Origin: a bacterium
GTDB taxonomy: Bacteria > Campylobacterota > Campylobacteria > Campylobacterales > Arcobacteraceae
Assembly (NCBI GenBank): GCA_018816105.1
Contig: JAHIWE010000036.1
Span: forward strand, 1-64,000
DNA length: 64,000 bases
Reading direction: 5' to 3'
The translations under genes were made by a program, and so were the position numbers. The notes under the pieces are model-generated. The model worked only from the letters and a program-made list of their open reading frames with translations, was not told where the DNA came from and ran no database searches. How positions within the stretch are numbered: the first letter of the stretch is position 1; every line of letters starts with the position of its first letter. This document shows, one piece after another, positions 11,658 to 21,098 of the stretch.

Positions 11658-11740
11658 TAAATCTTCCTAAAATTAAACTTTGTTTAAGATACTTTAGGTA
11701 ATATTCTACCCTTAAAATTTTTACAAAGAGGTTAAAAAAA

Positions 11741-12001
11741 ATAGCAAATCACAAATCTTCTGAGAAAAGAGCTAGACAGACTAGAGTTAAAACAGAAAGA
11801 AACAGATTTTATAAAACTAGAATCAAGAATGTTACAAAAAATGTATTAGCAGCAATCGAAACAGCTGATAAAGAAAAAGCAATTGAAACTATGAAAACTG
11901 CAAACAAATATTTACACCATTGTGTATCTAAAGGTATTCTTAAAAAAGAAACTGCAGCAAGAAAAGTAGGAAGATTACAATTAAAAGTTAACGCTATATA
12001 A
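11741..12001 (+). CDS. rpsT: 30S ribosomal protein S20, apparent ATA start codon (absent from ORF track)
   Basis: Hand translation from 11741: (M)[85 protein letters not shown]. No ATG/GTG/TTG in frame between the upstream TAA (11699) and 11741; SD-like AGAGG at 11727-11731. Confidence 0.93.
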   Translation: MANHKSSEKRARQTRVKTERNRFYKTRIKNVTKNVLAAIETADKEKAIETMKTANKYLHHCVSKGILKKETAARKVGRLQLKVNAI

Positions 12002-12025
12002 TTTTGAATTTAAAATAATATATAT

Positions 12026-13093
12026 ATGTTAAAAAACAGACTACAACCATTTATTAATAGACACGAAGAAATCAATAATTTATTGATGGCTCCGGATATT
12101 ACTGATGATATTAAAAGAATGACTGATCTTTCAAAAGAACAGTCAAATATGCAACCTATTGTTACTAAAGCTAGAGAGTATATTAAGTTAATGAATGACA
12201 TTGACGAAAATAAATCTATTCTTGATGATCCAGAACTTGGTGATTTAGCAAAAGAAGAACTTAAAGAATTAGAAACAAGAAAACCTAAACTTGAAGAAGA
12301 AATTAAATTTTTGATGATTCCAAAAGATCCTAATGATGATAAAAATATTTATCTTGAGTTAAGAGCAGGTACAGGTGGCGATGAAGCTGCTATCTTTGTT
12401 GGTGACCTATTTAGAGGTTATTTAAGATATGCAGAAAACAATGATTGGAAAGTTGAAATCATGAGCTCGAGTGAGAGTGAATCTGGTGGGTATAAAGAAA
12501 TTGTAATTCTAGTAAAAGGTGATCACGTATATTCGAAATTAAAGTTCGAAGGTGGTACACATAGAGTTCAAAGAGTTCCTGCAACAGAATCACAAGGTAG
12601 AGTTCATACATCAGCAATAACTGTAGCAGTTATGCCTGAAGTTGATGATGTAGAAGTTGAAATTGATCCAAATGATTTAAAAATTGATGTTATGAGAGCC
12701 AGTGGAAATGGTGGTCAATCTGTAAATACTACAGACTCGGCTGTTAGAATCACTCATATTCCATCTGGAATTGTGGTAACCAACCAAGATCAAAAGTCTC
12801 AACATAAAAACAAAGATAGAGCTATGAAAGTTTTAAAAGCTAAACTTTGTGATATTGAGACTCAAAAGAAAATGGAATCAGAAGGTGCTACAAGAAAAGA
12901 GCAAGTTGGTACTGGTGATAGAAGTGGAAGAATTAGAACTTATAATTATCCACAAAATAGAATCAGTGATCATAGAATAACCTTGACTTTATATAGACTT
13001 GATTACATCATGAATGATGGTCTATTTGATGAAGTAATTGATCCTCTTATTGCTGATCATCAATCTAGACTCATCGAAGCTAATGGATTATAA
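12026..13093 (+). CDS. prfA: Peptide chain release factor 1
   Basis: [21 protein letters not shown] (GGQ), [12 protein letters not shown]. Confidence 0.97.
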   Translation: MLKNRLQPFINRHEEINNLLMAPDITDDIKRMTDLSKEQSNMQPIVTKAREYIKLMNDIDENKSILDDPELGDLAKEELKELETRKPKLEEEIKFLMIPKDPNDDKNIYLELRAGTGGDEAAIFVGDLFRGYLRYAENNDWKVEIMSSSESESGGYKEIVILVKGDHVYSKLKFEGGTHRVQRVPATESQGRVHTSAITVAVMPEVDDVEVEIDPNDLKIDVMRASGNGGQSVNTTDSAVRITHIPSGIVVTNQDQKSQHKNKDRAMKVLKAKLCDIETQKKMESEGATRKEQVGTGDRSGRIRTYNYPQNRISDHRITLTLYRLDYIMNDGLFDEVIDPLIADHQSRLIEANGL

Positions 13094-13111
13094 TCCATTA
13101 GCTTTTTTTTA
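13079..13111 (+). terminator. Rho-independent terminator overlapping the prfA stop codon
   Basis: GCTAATGGAT-TATA-ATCCATTAGC followed by TTTTTTTT. Confidence 0.88.
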
Positions 13112-13118
13112 ATTTAAT

Positions 13119-13307
13119 ATGATAGAACTAAATACTACTTATACACACTACAAAAATAAAGAATCTTACACAACAATAAACTTTTGTAAAATCCAAGAAG
13201 ATAATCTTTGGGTAAAAGCTGTAATCTATAAACCAAATGATTGCGAAGAACTATTTGTTAGATCTTGCAAAGAGTTTGAAGATAAATTTTCAAAAGTAAA
13301 TAACTAA
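13119..13307 (+). CDS. Small hypothetical protein
   Basis: 62 aa ORF; no recognised domain. Confidence 0.5.
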   Translation: MIELNTTYTHYKNKESYTTINFCKIQEDNLWVKAVIYKPNDCEELFVRSCKEFEDKFSKVNN

Positions 13308-13334
13308 TACTAAATTATTACTCTTATTTTTAGA

Positions 13335-13352
13335 GTAACCAAAATGTAACCA
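13335..13352 (+). promoter_or_regulatory. Candidate Pho box upstream of pstS
   Basis: Perfect direct repeat GTAACCA-AAAT-GTAACCA (11-bp period) 33 bp before the pstS start. Confidence 0.65.
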
Positions 13353-13384
13353 GAAATCATTAAACTTTCGACATAAAAAAATTT

Positions 13385-14452
13385 ATGGAGAAAAATATGA
13401 CATTCAAAAAAACTTCTATGGCTTTAATCGCAAGTGCTTTATTAGCAACAACTCTAACAGCTAGAGATCAAATCAAAATTGTTGGTTCTTCAACTGTTTA
13501 CCCTTTTTCATCTTCAGTAGCTGAAGAGTTTGGTGCAACTACAAAATTTCCAACTCCAGTTGTTGAATCAACAGGTACTGGTGGTGGTATGAAATTATTT
13601 TGTGCAGGTGTTGATTTAAATACTCCTGATATTACAAATGCTTCAAGAAGAATGAAAGACAAAGAGTTTAAACTTTGTGAAGAAAATGGTGTAACTGATA
13701 TTACTGAAGCAATCATTGGTTTTGATGGTATTGCAGTTGCTCAATCTGCAAGTGTAAAAGGTTTCAATGTAACTAAAGCTCAATTAGCATTAGCAGTAGC
13801 AGCTGAAGTTCCATCAGCTGATGGAAAATCATTAGTTGCAAATCCTTATAAAAAATGGTCAGATATTGATGCATCTTTACCTTCAAGAGAAATTATTGTT
13901 TATGGACCACCAAAATCTTCTGGAACTAGAGATTCATTTGAAGAGTTAGTATTACAACACGTTTTTGAAAAAATGGATGTTTATACAAACCTTTACAAAG
14001 CTGATGAAAAAGCAAACAAAAAATATAAAGCTTACTCAGTTATTAGAACAGATGGTGTTTATGTTGAATCAGGTGAAAATGATAATTTAATCGTTCAAAA
14101 ATTAACAAAAAATGAAGCAGCTATTGGTATTTTTGGTTACTCATTTTTAGAAGAAAACAAAGATAAAGTTGTTGGATTAAGTATTGATAACACAATGCCT
14201 ACAGTTGAAACAATCTCTTCAGCTAAATATCCAGTTGCTAGATCTATGTATTTTTATATCAAAAATGCACATGCTAAAGAAGTACCAGCATTAAAAGATT
14301 ATACAAACTTATTTATGTCTGAAAAAATGATTGGATCAGATGGAATTTTAACAGAATTAGGTCTTGTTACATTACCTGAAGATGTAAGAAGTGCTGCTAG
14401 AACAAGAGTTATGAATAACGAAAAATTAACTTTAGAAGCTTTAAAACACTAA
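13385..14452 (+). CDS. pstS: Phosphate ABC transporter substrate-binding protein
   Basis: Signal peptide, IVGSSTVYPFSS, ESTGTGGGMKLFC; followed by pstCAB-phoU. Confidence 0.93.
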   Translation: MEKNMTFKKTSMALIASALLATTLTARDQIKIVGSSTVYPFSSSVAEEFGATTKFPTPVVESTGTGGGMKLFCAGVDLNTPDITNASRRMKDKEFKLCEENGVTDITEAIIGFDGIAVAQSASVKGFNVTKAQLALAVAAEVPSADGKSLVANPYKKWSDIDASLPSREIIVYGPPKSSGTRDSFEELVLQHVFEKMDVYTNLYKADEKANKKYKAYSVIRTDGVYVESGENDNLIVQKLTKNEAAIGIFGYSFLEENKDKVVGLSIDNTMPTVETISSAKYPVARSMYFYIKNAHAKEVPALKDYTNLFMSEKMIGSDGILTELGLVTLPEDVRSAARTRVMNNEKLTLEALKH

Positions 14453-14456
14453 AAAT

Positions 14457-14486
14457 AAAAAGAAGAGATTAAAATCTCTTCTTTAT
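14457..14486 (+). terminator. Terminator after pstS
   Basis: AAGAAGAGATT-aaa-ATCTCTTCTTT hairpin. Confidence 0.7.
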
Positions 14487-14508
14487 TCTATATTAGAAAA
14501 TCAAACAC

Positions 14509-14576
14509 AAAATTTTATTACTAAGTTTTTATCTGTTTACGCGAACGAAGAGATAAGAGCTTAGTAATGAAATTTT
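14509..14576 (+). promoter_or_regulatory. Long leader hairpin upstream of EAL-CBS-GGDEF gene
   Basis: 17-nt arms AAAATTTTATTACTAAG / CTTAGTAATGAAATTTT with one mismatch, inner TTATCT/AGATAA pairing; ends 15 nt before the ATG. Confidence 0.6.
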
Positions 14577-14591
14577 ACAAATAGGGAAATA

Positions 14592-16322
14592 ATGCCAAAT
14601 TGGAATGAAATAATTGAAAAATTAGACTATGCTTTTCAACCTATTGTATATTCGCATACAGGTAAAATTTATGCTGTTGAAGCACTAATTCGTGGAGTTA
14701 GAGATATTGATGGACTTAATTGTATAGATGATTTATTTAACAAAGCTTTTAATGATGATTATTTATATGAATTGGATTTAAAGTTAAGAGAAAAAGCTAT
14801 AAGCAAATTCTCAAATATTGAAATTGATAATCTTAAACTATTTTATAATCTTGATAATAGAATTATTTATAATAAAAAATATTCTCAAGGAAATACAGCA
14901 AAAATATTAAAAAAATTTAATCTTCATAAAAATAGAATCTGTTTTGAACTTAGTGAAAAAGGTACATCTATAGAACAGAATGCATTATCTACTATGATTC
15001 AAAAATATAAGGAAAGCGGTTATTCAATAGCAATTGATGATTTTGGAATTGGCGTTTCTGGATTAAAACTTTTATACTTTAGTGAAGCAAATGTGATAAA
15101 ACTTGATAGATTCTTTATTACAAATATAGACCAAGATTCAAAGAAAAAATTATTTTGTTCTTCAATAATAGAAATGGCTCATATTATGGGAATGCAGGTA
15201 ATTGCTGAAGGTATTGAAACAATAAAAGAGTTTTATACTTGTAAAGATATTGGAGCTGATTTCATTCAAGGGTATTTAATTCAACATCCAACACAGAATA
15301 TTAATGAGATAAAAAATATTTATCATAATATGGTTGATATTATAAATGAAGACAAAAGAGCAAATGGAAATGCCTCAATTGATGATGAATTTATTGAGCC
15401 AATTACTGCATTAAAAGTTGATACTTCTTTATATAATTTATTTGTTCATTTTAAAGATGATACAAGAAATAATTTTGTTCCAATAGTTGATGAGTATGAT
15501 AACTTTTTAGGAATTATATATGAAAGTGATATAAAAAAAATTTCATATTCTCAATATGGATTAGCACTTGCTCAAAATAAAACATATTCATCATCATTAA
15601 TTAAATATATTAAACCAACACTAAGTGTAGAAGTTTCTTGGGGAATTGATAAAATATTAGAAATGTATAATTTAAAATCTAAGAATGCTTTGGGTATTTT
15701 TATTACACAATCTGACAAATACAAAGGTTTTATAAATCTAAATTCTCTATTAACTTTATCATACAAAAGAAATATTGAAATTGCAACAAATCAAAATCCA
15801 TTAACAAAACTACCTGGCAATAATCAAATAGAAAAATTCATAGAAAAAACTTTTAAGAAAAGCCAAAAAAATATTACCCATATTATATATTTTGATTTTA
15901 ATGATTTTAAACCTTTTAATGATATCTATGGTTTCAGACAAGGTGATCGTGCTATTTTAATTTTCTCAGAACTTCTACAAAAACGATATCCAAGGGATGC
16001 TTTTATTGCTCATATTGGAGGGGATGATTTTTTTGTGGGATTAAGAAATCACGAATTTAATGAAGTTTTTAATCTAAGTCTTGAAGTACAAAATGAATTT
16101 AAAAGTACAGCTGAAAATATTTATTCAAAAAAAGATAAGGAAAATGGTTTTATTACTTCAAAAGATAGATTTAATATGCAAAGAAAATTTAACTTATTAA
16201 CAGTATCCTCAGCTATCATTGAAATAAACGCCAAATCAGATATATCCAATTTTGACAATACTTTGAACCTATTAAAAAAAGCATCAAAAAACTCAACAAA
16301 ACCTATATCTAGGGTTCTTTAA
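14592..16322 (+). CDS. Cyclic-di-GMP signalling protein: EAL domain, CBS-like pair, GGDEF (GGDDF) domain
   Basis: AVEALIRG, IAIDDFGIG, KLDRFFI, IAEGIET, QGYLIQHPT (EAL); CBS-like central region; HIGGDDFFVGL (GGDEF-type). Confidence 0.9.
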   Translation: MPNWNEIIEKLDYAFQPIVYSHTGKIYAVEALIRGVRDIDGLNCIDDLFNKAFNDDYLYELDLKLREKAISKFSNIEIDNLKLFYNLDNRIIYNKKYSQGNTAKILKKFNLHKNRICFELSEKGTSIEQNALSTMIQKYKESGYSIAIDDFGIGVSGLKLLYFSEANVIKLDRFFITNIDQDSKKKLFCSSIIEMAHIMGMQVIAEGIETIKEFYTCKDIGADFIQGYLIQHPTQNINEIKNIYHNMVDIINEDKRANGNASIDDEFIEPITALKVDTSLYNLFVHFKDDTRNNFVPIVDEYDNFLGIIYESDIKKISYSQYGLALAQNKTYSSSLIKYIKPTLSVEVSWGIDKILEMYNLKSKNALGIFITQSDKYKGFINLNSLLTLSYKRNIEIATNQNPLTKLPGNNQIEKFIEKTFKKSQKNITHIIYFDFNDFKPFNDIYGFRQGDRAILIFSELLQKRYPRDAFIAHIGGDDFFVGLRNHEFNEVFNLSLEVQNEFKSTAENIYSKKDKENGFITSKDRFNMQRKFNLLTVSSAIIEINAKSDISNFDNTLNLLKKASKNSTKPISRVL

Positions 16323-16327
16323 TAAGT

Positions 16328-16345
16328 GTAACCATTCTGTAATCA
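16328..16345 (+). promoter_or_regulatory. Candidate Pho box upstream of pstC
   Basis: GTAACCA-TTCT-GTAATCA, same 11-bp period as the pstS copy. Confidence 0.6.
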
Positions 16346-16359
16346 ACTTTATTTAAAAT

Positions 16360-17319
16360 ATGTTTAAATTTAATACAAAGGCAAAGGTATTGAGCACTTT
16401 CGAATCAAGAAAAAAGCAAAGAGAACTTAATGAAAAACTAATCAAATTCGCTTTAATTAGTGCTGCAACAATCTCAATTTTAACTACATTTGGAATTTTA
16501 TTTTCTATTCTTTTTGAGGCTATTGAGTTTTTCAAATTAAGAAGTTTTTGGTATTTTATAACAGGAACTGTATGGTCACCAGGGGTTATTGGTAGTCAAT
16601 TTGGTGCATTACCAATTTTTGCTGGTACATTTATAATAACTATTATAGCTTTGAGTGTTGCTATTCCTATTGGACTTGGAAGCGCAATTTATATGAGTGA
16701 ATATGCAAGTCCTAAATTAAGAGATTATTTAAAACCATTATTAGAAATATTAGCTGGAATTCCTACTGTTGTTTATGGATTCTTTGCAGCAATTACAGTG
16801 GCTCCATTAGTTGTAAAGGTTGCTGAATTTGTAGGACTAGAAGCTACATTTAATTCAGCACTAGCATCTGGAGTTGTAATGGGAATTATGATTATCCCTG
16901 TTATTTCATCACTTTCAGATGATGTAATAAGAGCTGTTCCAGATAGTCAAAGAAAAGCTGCTTTTGGTCTTGGTATGACACATGGAGAAACTATAAAAAA
17001 TATCGTTTTACCATCAGCAATGCCAGGAATCATTTCAGCTTCACTTCTTGGTCTTTCAAAAGCTTTGGGAGAAACAATGATTGTTGTTATGGCAGCAGGG
17101 CTTCGTCCAAATCTATCTTGGAATCCACTTGAAGATATGACTACCGTAACTGTAACTATTGTAAATTCACTTGTTGGAGATTTTGAGTTTAATTCACCTG
17201 AAACGTTAAGTGCATTTGCATTAGGACTTATTCTATTTATTGTTACATTAATTTTAAATATGATTTCATTGTCATTAATTAGAAAATTCAAAGAAAAATA
17301 TAAAGTGAACACATTATGA
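16360..17319 (+). CDS. pstC: Phosphate ABC transporter permease PstC (true start may be TTG at 16390)
   Basis: EILAGIPTVVYGFFA, GLSKALGETMIVVMAAG; SD-like AAAGGCAAAGG lies just before TTG 16390. Confidence 0.93.
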   Translation: MFKFNTKAKVLSTFESRKKQRELNEKLIKFALISAATISILTTFGILFSILFEAIEFFKLRSFWYFITGTVWSPGVIGSQFGALPIFAGTFIITIIALSVAIPIGLGSAIYMSEYASPKLRDYLKPLLEILAGIPTVVYGFFAAITVAPLVVKVAEFVGLEATFNSALASGVVMGIMIIPVISSLSDDVIRAVPDSQRKAAFGLGMTHGETIKNIVLPSAMPGIISASLLGLSKALGETMIVVMAAGLRPNLSWNPLEDMTTVTVTIVNSLVGDFEFNSPETLSAFALGLILFIVTLILNMISLSLIRKFKEKYKVNTL

Positions 17320-18506
17320 TAAAAAGAAAAAAGAAAAATAAACAAGCACATAATCCATTTTACGATCCAACATTAAAAGCTAGACATAACAGTGCTAGAA
17401 GATTTAAAAAGTTTACATTAACTTCACTAATTTTTTCAATAGCATTTTTAGCATTTTTCCTATTTGATATAGTTGGAAAAGGACTACCAGCTTTTAGTGC
17501 AGCTTATGTAAAAGTTGATGTTACGTATAATGAAAAAACAATTGAGGATAGTAGATTAGCAATTGAAAGAAAATATAGAAATGTTGTTTCAAGAGCTTGG
17601 TTAAGAGATATTCCAAATCAAGTTAGAGCAAATCCAGAACTTATGAACACAACAGAACATACTTGGGCATTAGCTGATGATCAAGTTGACCAGTATTTAA
17701 AAGGTCACCATCATAAATTAAAAGATAAAAATATAGCTTTAGTTGATGAATTATATGCTCAAGGTTTAATTGAAAAAAGATTTAATACTGTATTTTTTAC
17801 AAATGGTGATTCAAAAATTCCTGAATATGCAGGTCTTTATTCAGCAATGGTCGGTTCAGTTTTAACTTTGATTATTACAATGGCTGTAGCTTTTCCTATT
17901 GGAGTTATGACAGCTATTTACCTTGAAGAGTTTGCAAATGATAATAAATTTACTAGATTCATCGAAATTAATATTAATAACCTTGCAGCTATTCCTTCTA
18001 TTTTATTTGGTCTTTTGGGTCTTGCAATATTTATTAATCTATTTGGAATGCCAAGATCATCTCCATTAGTTGGTGGTTTAACACTTGCACTTATGACTCT
18101 ACCTATTATAATAGTTAGTTCACGAGCTGCATTAAGAGCAGTTCCTGATAGTATAAGACAAGCAGGATATGGATTAGGACTTAATAAAATTCAAGTGACA
18201 CGTGACCATGTTTTACCACTTGCATTTCCTGGTGTATTAACAGGATCTATTATTGGTTTGGCACAAGCAATGGGAGAAACAGCTCCATTAATTATTATAG
18301 GAATGATTGCATTTATCCCTGATGCTCCAACCATGGTTACTCAAGCAGCAACTGTTATGCCTGCTCAATTATTTACATGGGCTGGAATGCCAGAAGGTAC
18401 ATATATAGAAAAAACAGCAGCTGGTATTATGGTATTATTAACAATATTAATTTCACTAAATACAATGGCAATATATTTACGAAAAAAATTCGAAGTTAAA
18501 TGGTAA
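17316..18506 (+). CDS. pstA: Phosphate ABC transporter permease PstA
   Basis: NLAAIPSILFGLLGLAIF, GLAQAMGETAPLIIIGM. Confidence 0.93.
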   Translation: MIKRKKKNKQAHNPFYDPTLKARHNSARRFKKFTLTSLIFSIAFLAFFLFDIVGKGLPAFSAAYVKVDVTYNEKTIEDSRLAIERKYRNVVSRAWLRDIPNQVRANPELMNTTEHTWALADDQVDQYLKGHHHKLKDKNIALVDELYAQGLIEKRFNTVFFTNGDSKIPEYAGLYSAMVGSVLTLIITMAVAFPIGVMTAIYLEEFANDNKFTRFIEININNLAAIPSILFGLLGLAIFINLFGMPRSSPLVGGLTLALMTLPIIIVSSRAALRAVPDSIRQAGYGLGLNKIQVTRDHVLPLAFPGVLTGSIIGLAQAMGETAPLIIIGMIAFIPDAPTMVTQAATVMPAQLFTWAGMPEGTYIEKTAAGIMVLLTILISLNTMAIYLRKKFEVKW

Positions 18507-18521
18507 GAAGGAAAAATTAAA

Positions 18522-19295
18522 ATGATAAAAAATGACAATAAAACAAAAATTGAGGTAAGAAACTTAAATTTATTTTATGGGGCTAATCAAGCACTTTTCG
18601 ATATTACAGCTAATTTATATGAAAATAAAATTACCGCGTTAATTGGACCTTCTGGATGTGGAAAATCTACATTTCTAAGATGCGTAAATAGAATGAATGA
18701 TTTAATACCAATTGTAAAAATTGATGGTTCAATAATTATTGATAATAAAAATATCTATGATAAAGACGTTGATGAAGTAAGCGTTAGAAAAAAAATAGGT
18801 ATGGTATTCCAACAACCAAATCCTTTTCCAAAATCAATCTATGATAATGTTGCATATGCTCCATTAAAACATGGAATTGTAAAAAAAGGAAAAGAGTGTG
18901 AGGAACTGGTTGAAACGTCACTTATTAAATCTGGACTTTGGAATGAAGTTAAAGATAAATTAAACCAACCTGGAACTTCACTTAGTGGAGGGCAACAGCA
19001 AAGACTTTGTATTGCAAGAACTATTGCTATTAAACCAGATGTTATATTAATGGATGAGCCAACAAGTGCACTAGATCCAATTTCAACTGAAAAAATTGAA
19101 GCGTTAATGCTTGAATTAAAAGAAGATTATACAATTATAACTGTTACTCATAATATGCAACAAGCTGCACGTGTTGCTGATTACACAGCTTTTTTCCACT
19201 TAGGAAAACTAATAGAATATGATGAAACAGAAACTATTTTTGTTAATCCATATAATAAAAAAACAGAAGATTATATTACAGGGAGATTTGGATAA
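18522..19295 (+). CDS. pstB: Phosphate ABC transporter ATP-binding protein
   Basis: [48 protein letters not shown]. Confidence 0.97.
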   Translation: MIKNDNKTKIEVRNLNLFYGANQALFDITANLYENKITALIGPSGCGKSTFLRCVNRMNDLIPIVKIDGSIIIDNKNIYDKDVDEVSVRKKIGMVFQQPNPFPKSIYDNVAYAPLKHGIVKKGKECEELVETSLIKSGLWNEVKDKLNQPGTSLSGGQQQRLCIARTIAIKPDVILMDEPTSALDPISTEKIEALMLELKEDYTIITVTHNMQQAARVADYTAFFHLGKLIEYDETETIFVNPYNKKTEDYITGRFG

Positions 19296-19963
19296 TGTTA
19301 AAACCGTATGAGCAAAAATTAGGAAATATAAAAGAAGAAATATTAAGAATTGGGACAGATGTTGTTGAATCATTAGAATTATGCCTAAAAGCATTAAAAG
19401 ACAAAAATATTAATGATTTAAAAGATATAGAAATAACAGAAAAAAAACTACAAATTAAATCAAATGAAATTGATAATTTAATAGTAACAACATTAGCTTT
19501 ATATTCACCAGAAGCAAAAGATTTAAGACAACTTGTATCATTTTTAAAAATTACAAATGAACTTGTAAGAACAGGTTCAAATGCAAAAGATTTTGCAAAA
19601 AAATTTAAAAAATCTTATAGTGAAGATTTGAATACAAGTATTATATTAGAGTATGCAGTACCATTATTAAAATCAGCTCTTTTATCTTTACAAACTTCTA
19701 TTTCTATTATCGATGAAACAGACAGTAAACATATTGAAGAGAAATATCATAGAGTTGTAGTTGAAGAGAGCAAAACTGATGATTTATATTTAATGATTGA
19801 AAAAAATATATTAAAATTAATCTCAAAGAATCTTGATTTATCAAAAGAGTATTTTGATATATTAAGTGCTCTAAGAAGATTAGAAAAAATAGCAGATAGA
19901 GCTGTATCTATCGCTAATTTACTTCAGTTTGCTCAAGTTGGAGGAGATATAGTACAATCATAG
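19295..19963 (+). CDS. phoU: Phosphate uptake regulator PhoU
   Basis: PhoU-type helical protein directly after pstB. Confidence 0.9.
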   Translation: MLKPYEQKLGNIKEEILRIGTDVVESLELCLKALKDKNINDLKDIEITEKKLQIKSNEIDNLIVTTLALYSPEAKDLRQLVSFLKITNELVRTGSNAKDFAKKFKKSYSEDLNTSIILEYAVPLLKSALLSLQTSISIIDETDSKHIEEKYHRVVVEESKTDDLYLMIEKNILKLISKNLDLSKEYFDILSALRRLEKIADRAVSIANLLQFAQVGGDIVQS

Positions 19964-19984
19964 TTTTTATGATATACTTTTCCA

Positions 19985-20434
19985 ATGAAAAAAGCTATTA
20001 ATAAAATTAAAAACTACTTTAGTACAAACTTCGAGGTTCTAGCTGCAACAATTATTTTTATAGGGATACTTGTTGCTGGCATAGATTTTTATAAAGCAAT
20101 TATCCTTATGCTAGAATTTATTGTAATTATGGAAGTTGTAAAGATGATCTCTGACTTTATAAAAAGAGAGACTTTAAGACTAAGATATGTAATCGATATT
20201 TTCATTATTTTCTTAATTCGTGACGTAATTATTCTAACAACAAACAAAAATAGAGACTATTTTGATATCACATTTTTATTATTTGTAATATTTGTCTTTT
20301 TTATGTTTAGGATTCTTGCAATTAAATTTTCACCAGGTATTATCAAAATCTCAAAAGATACAGTAATTGAGTATGACGATGATAGGCCAAATAAAACAGT
20401 ACATACAACAAAAGAGTCTAATTCAAATGAATAA
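19985..20434 (+). CDS. PsiE-like phosphate-starvation-inducible membrane protein
   Basis: Hydrophobic 149 aa protein; RYVIDIFIIFLIRDVII; pst locus context. Confidence 0.7.
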   Translation: MKKAINKIKNYFSTNFEVLAATIIFIGILVAGIDFYKAIILMLEFIVIMEVVKMISDFIKRETLRLRYVIDIFIIFLIRDVIILTTNKNRDYFDITFLLFVIFVFFMFRILAIKFSPGIIKISKDTVIEYDDDRPNKTVHTTKESNSNE

Positions 20435-21098
20435 ATTAATTTTAATAGTTGAAGACGAAGAGGATATTTTAGAACTTCTTGAATATACTCTTCAAAAAGA
20501 GGGTTATGAAACAATAGGTTTTTTAACTATTGATAAAAATGTAAGAAATATTTTAGATGAAGAGCATATTGATTTAATTTTAATGGATAGAAATCTTCCT
20601 GGGATTGAAGGCACAACATTTATTAAAGAAATTAAAAAACAAGGTTACTCAAATCCTGTGATTTACGTAAGTGCAAAAGATAATGATGATGATATTATTG
20701 AAGGCTTTGACTCTTATGCTGATGATTATATTACAAAGCCTTTTAATATCAAAGAATTATGTGCAAGAGTTAAAGCTGTTATGAAAAGAAGCTCAAAAGA
20801 GATTGATATTTTAAAAGTTAGAGATATTGTTTACAAGTCTTCAAATAAAAAGTTTTCTATTGATAATGTTGAAATAGATTTAACCCACCTTGAACATGAT
20901 TTATTATTAGAATTTATTAAAAACAAAGATATTTTAATGACGCGAGAGCATCTATTAAATAGTGTTTGGCAAGACTCATTTGATAAAAAAATAAAAACTG
21001 TAAATGTTGCTATTAAAAGATTAAAAGCTAAAATTGATGCTGATGGAACAAAAGATTATATAAAATCTATTAGAGGCGAAGGTTATATTTTTTGCTAA
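20427..21098 (+). CDS. OmpR/PhoB-family response regulator (start 20427)
   Basis: LILIVEDEEDILELL, DLILMDRNLPG, winged-helix C-terminus; start follows overlap with psiE. Confidence 0.9.
   Translation: MNKLILIVEDEEDILELLEYTLQKEGYETIGFLTIDKNVRNILDEEHIDLILMDRNLPGIEGTTFIKEIKKQGYSNPVIYVSAKDNDDDIIEGFDSYADDYITKPFNIKELCARVKAVMKRSSKEIDILKVRDIVYKSSNKKFSIDNVEIDLTHLEHDLLLEFIKNKDILMTREHLLNSVWQDSFDKKIKTVNVAIKRLKAKIDADGTKDYIKSIRGEGYIFC

Noticed and set aside
12010-12201. Antisense 63-aa ORF inside prfA start
   Set aside because: Complement of a conserved CDS; typical AT-rich spurious ORF.
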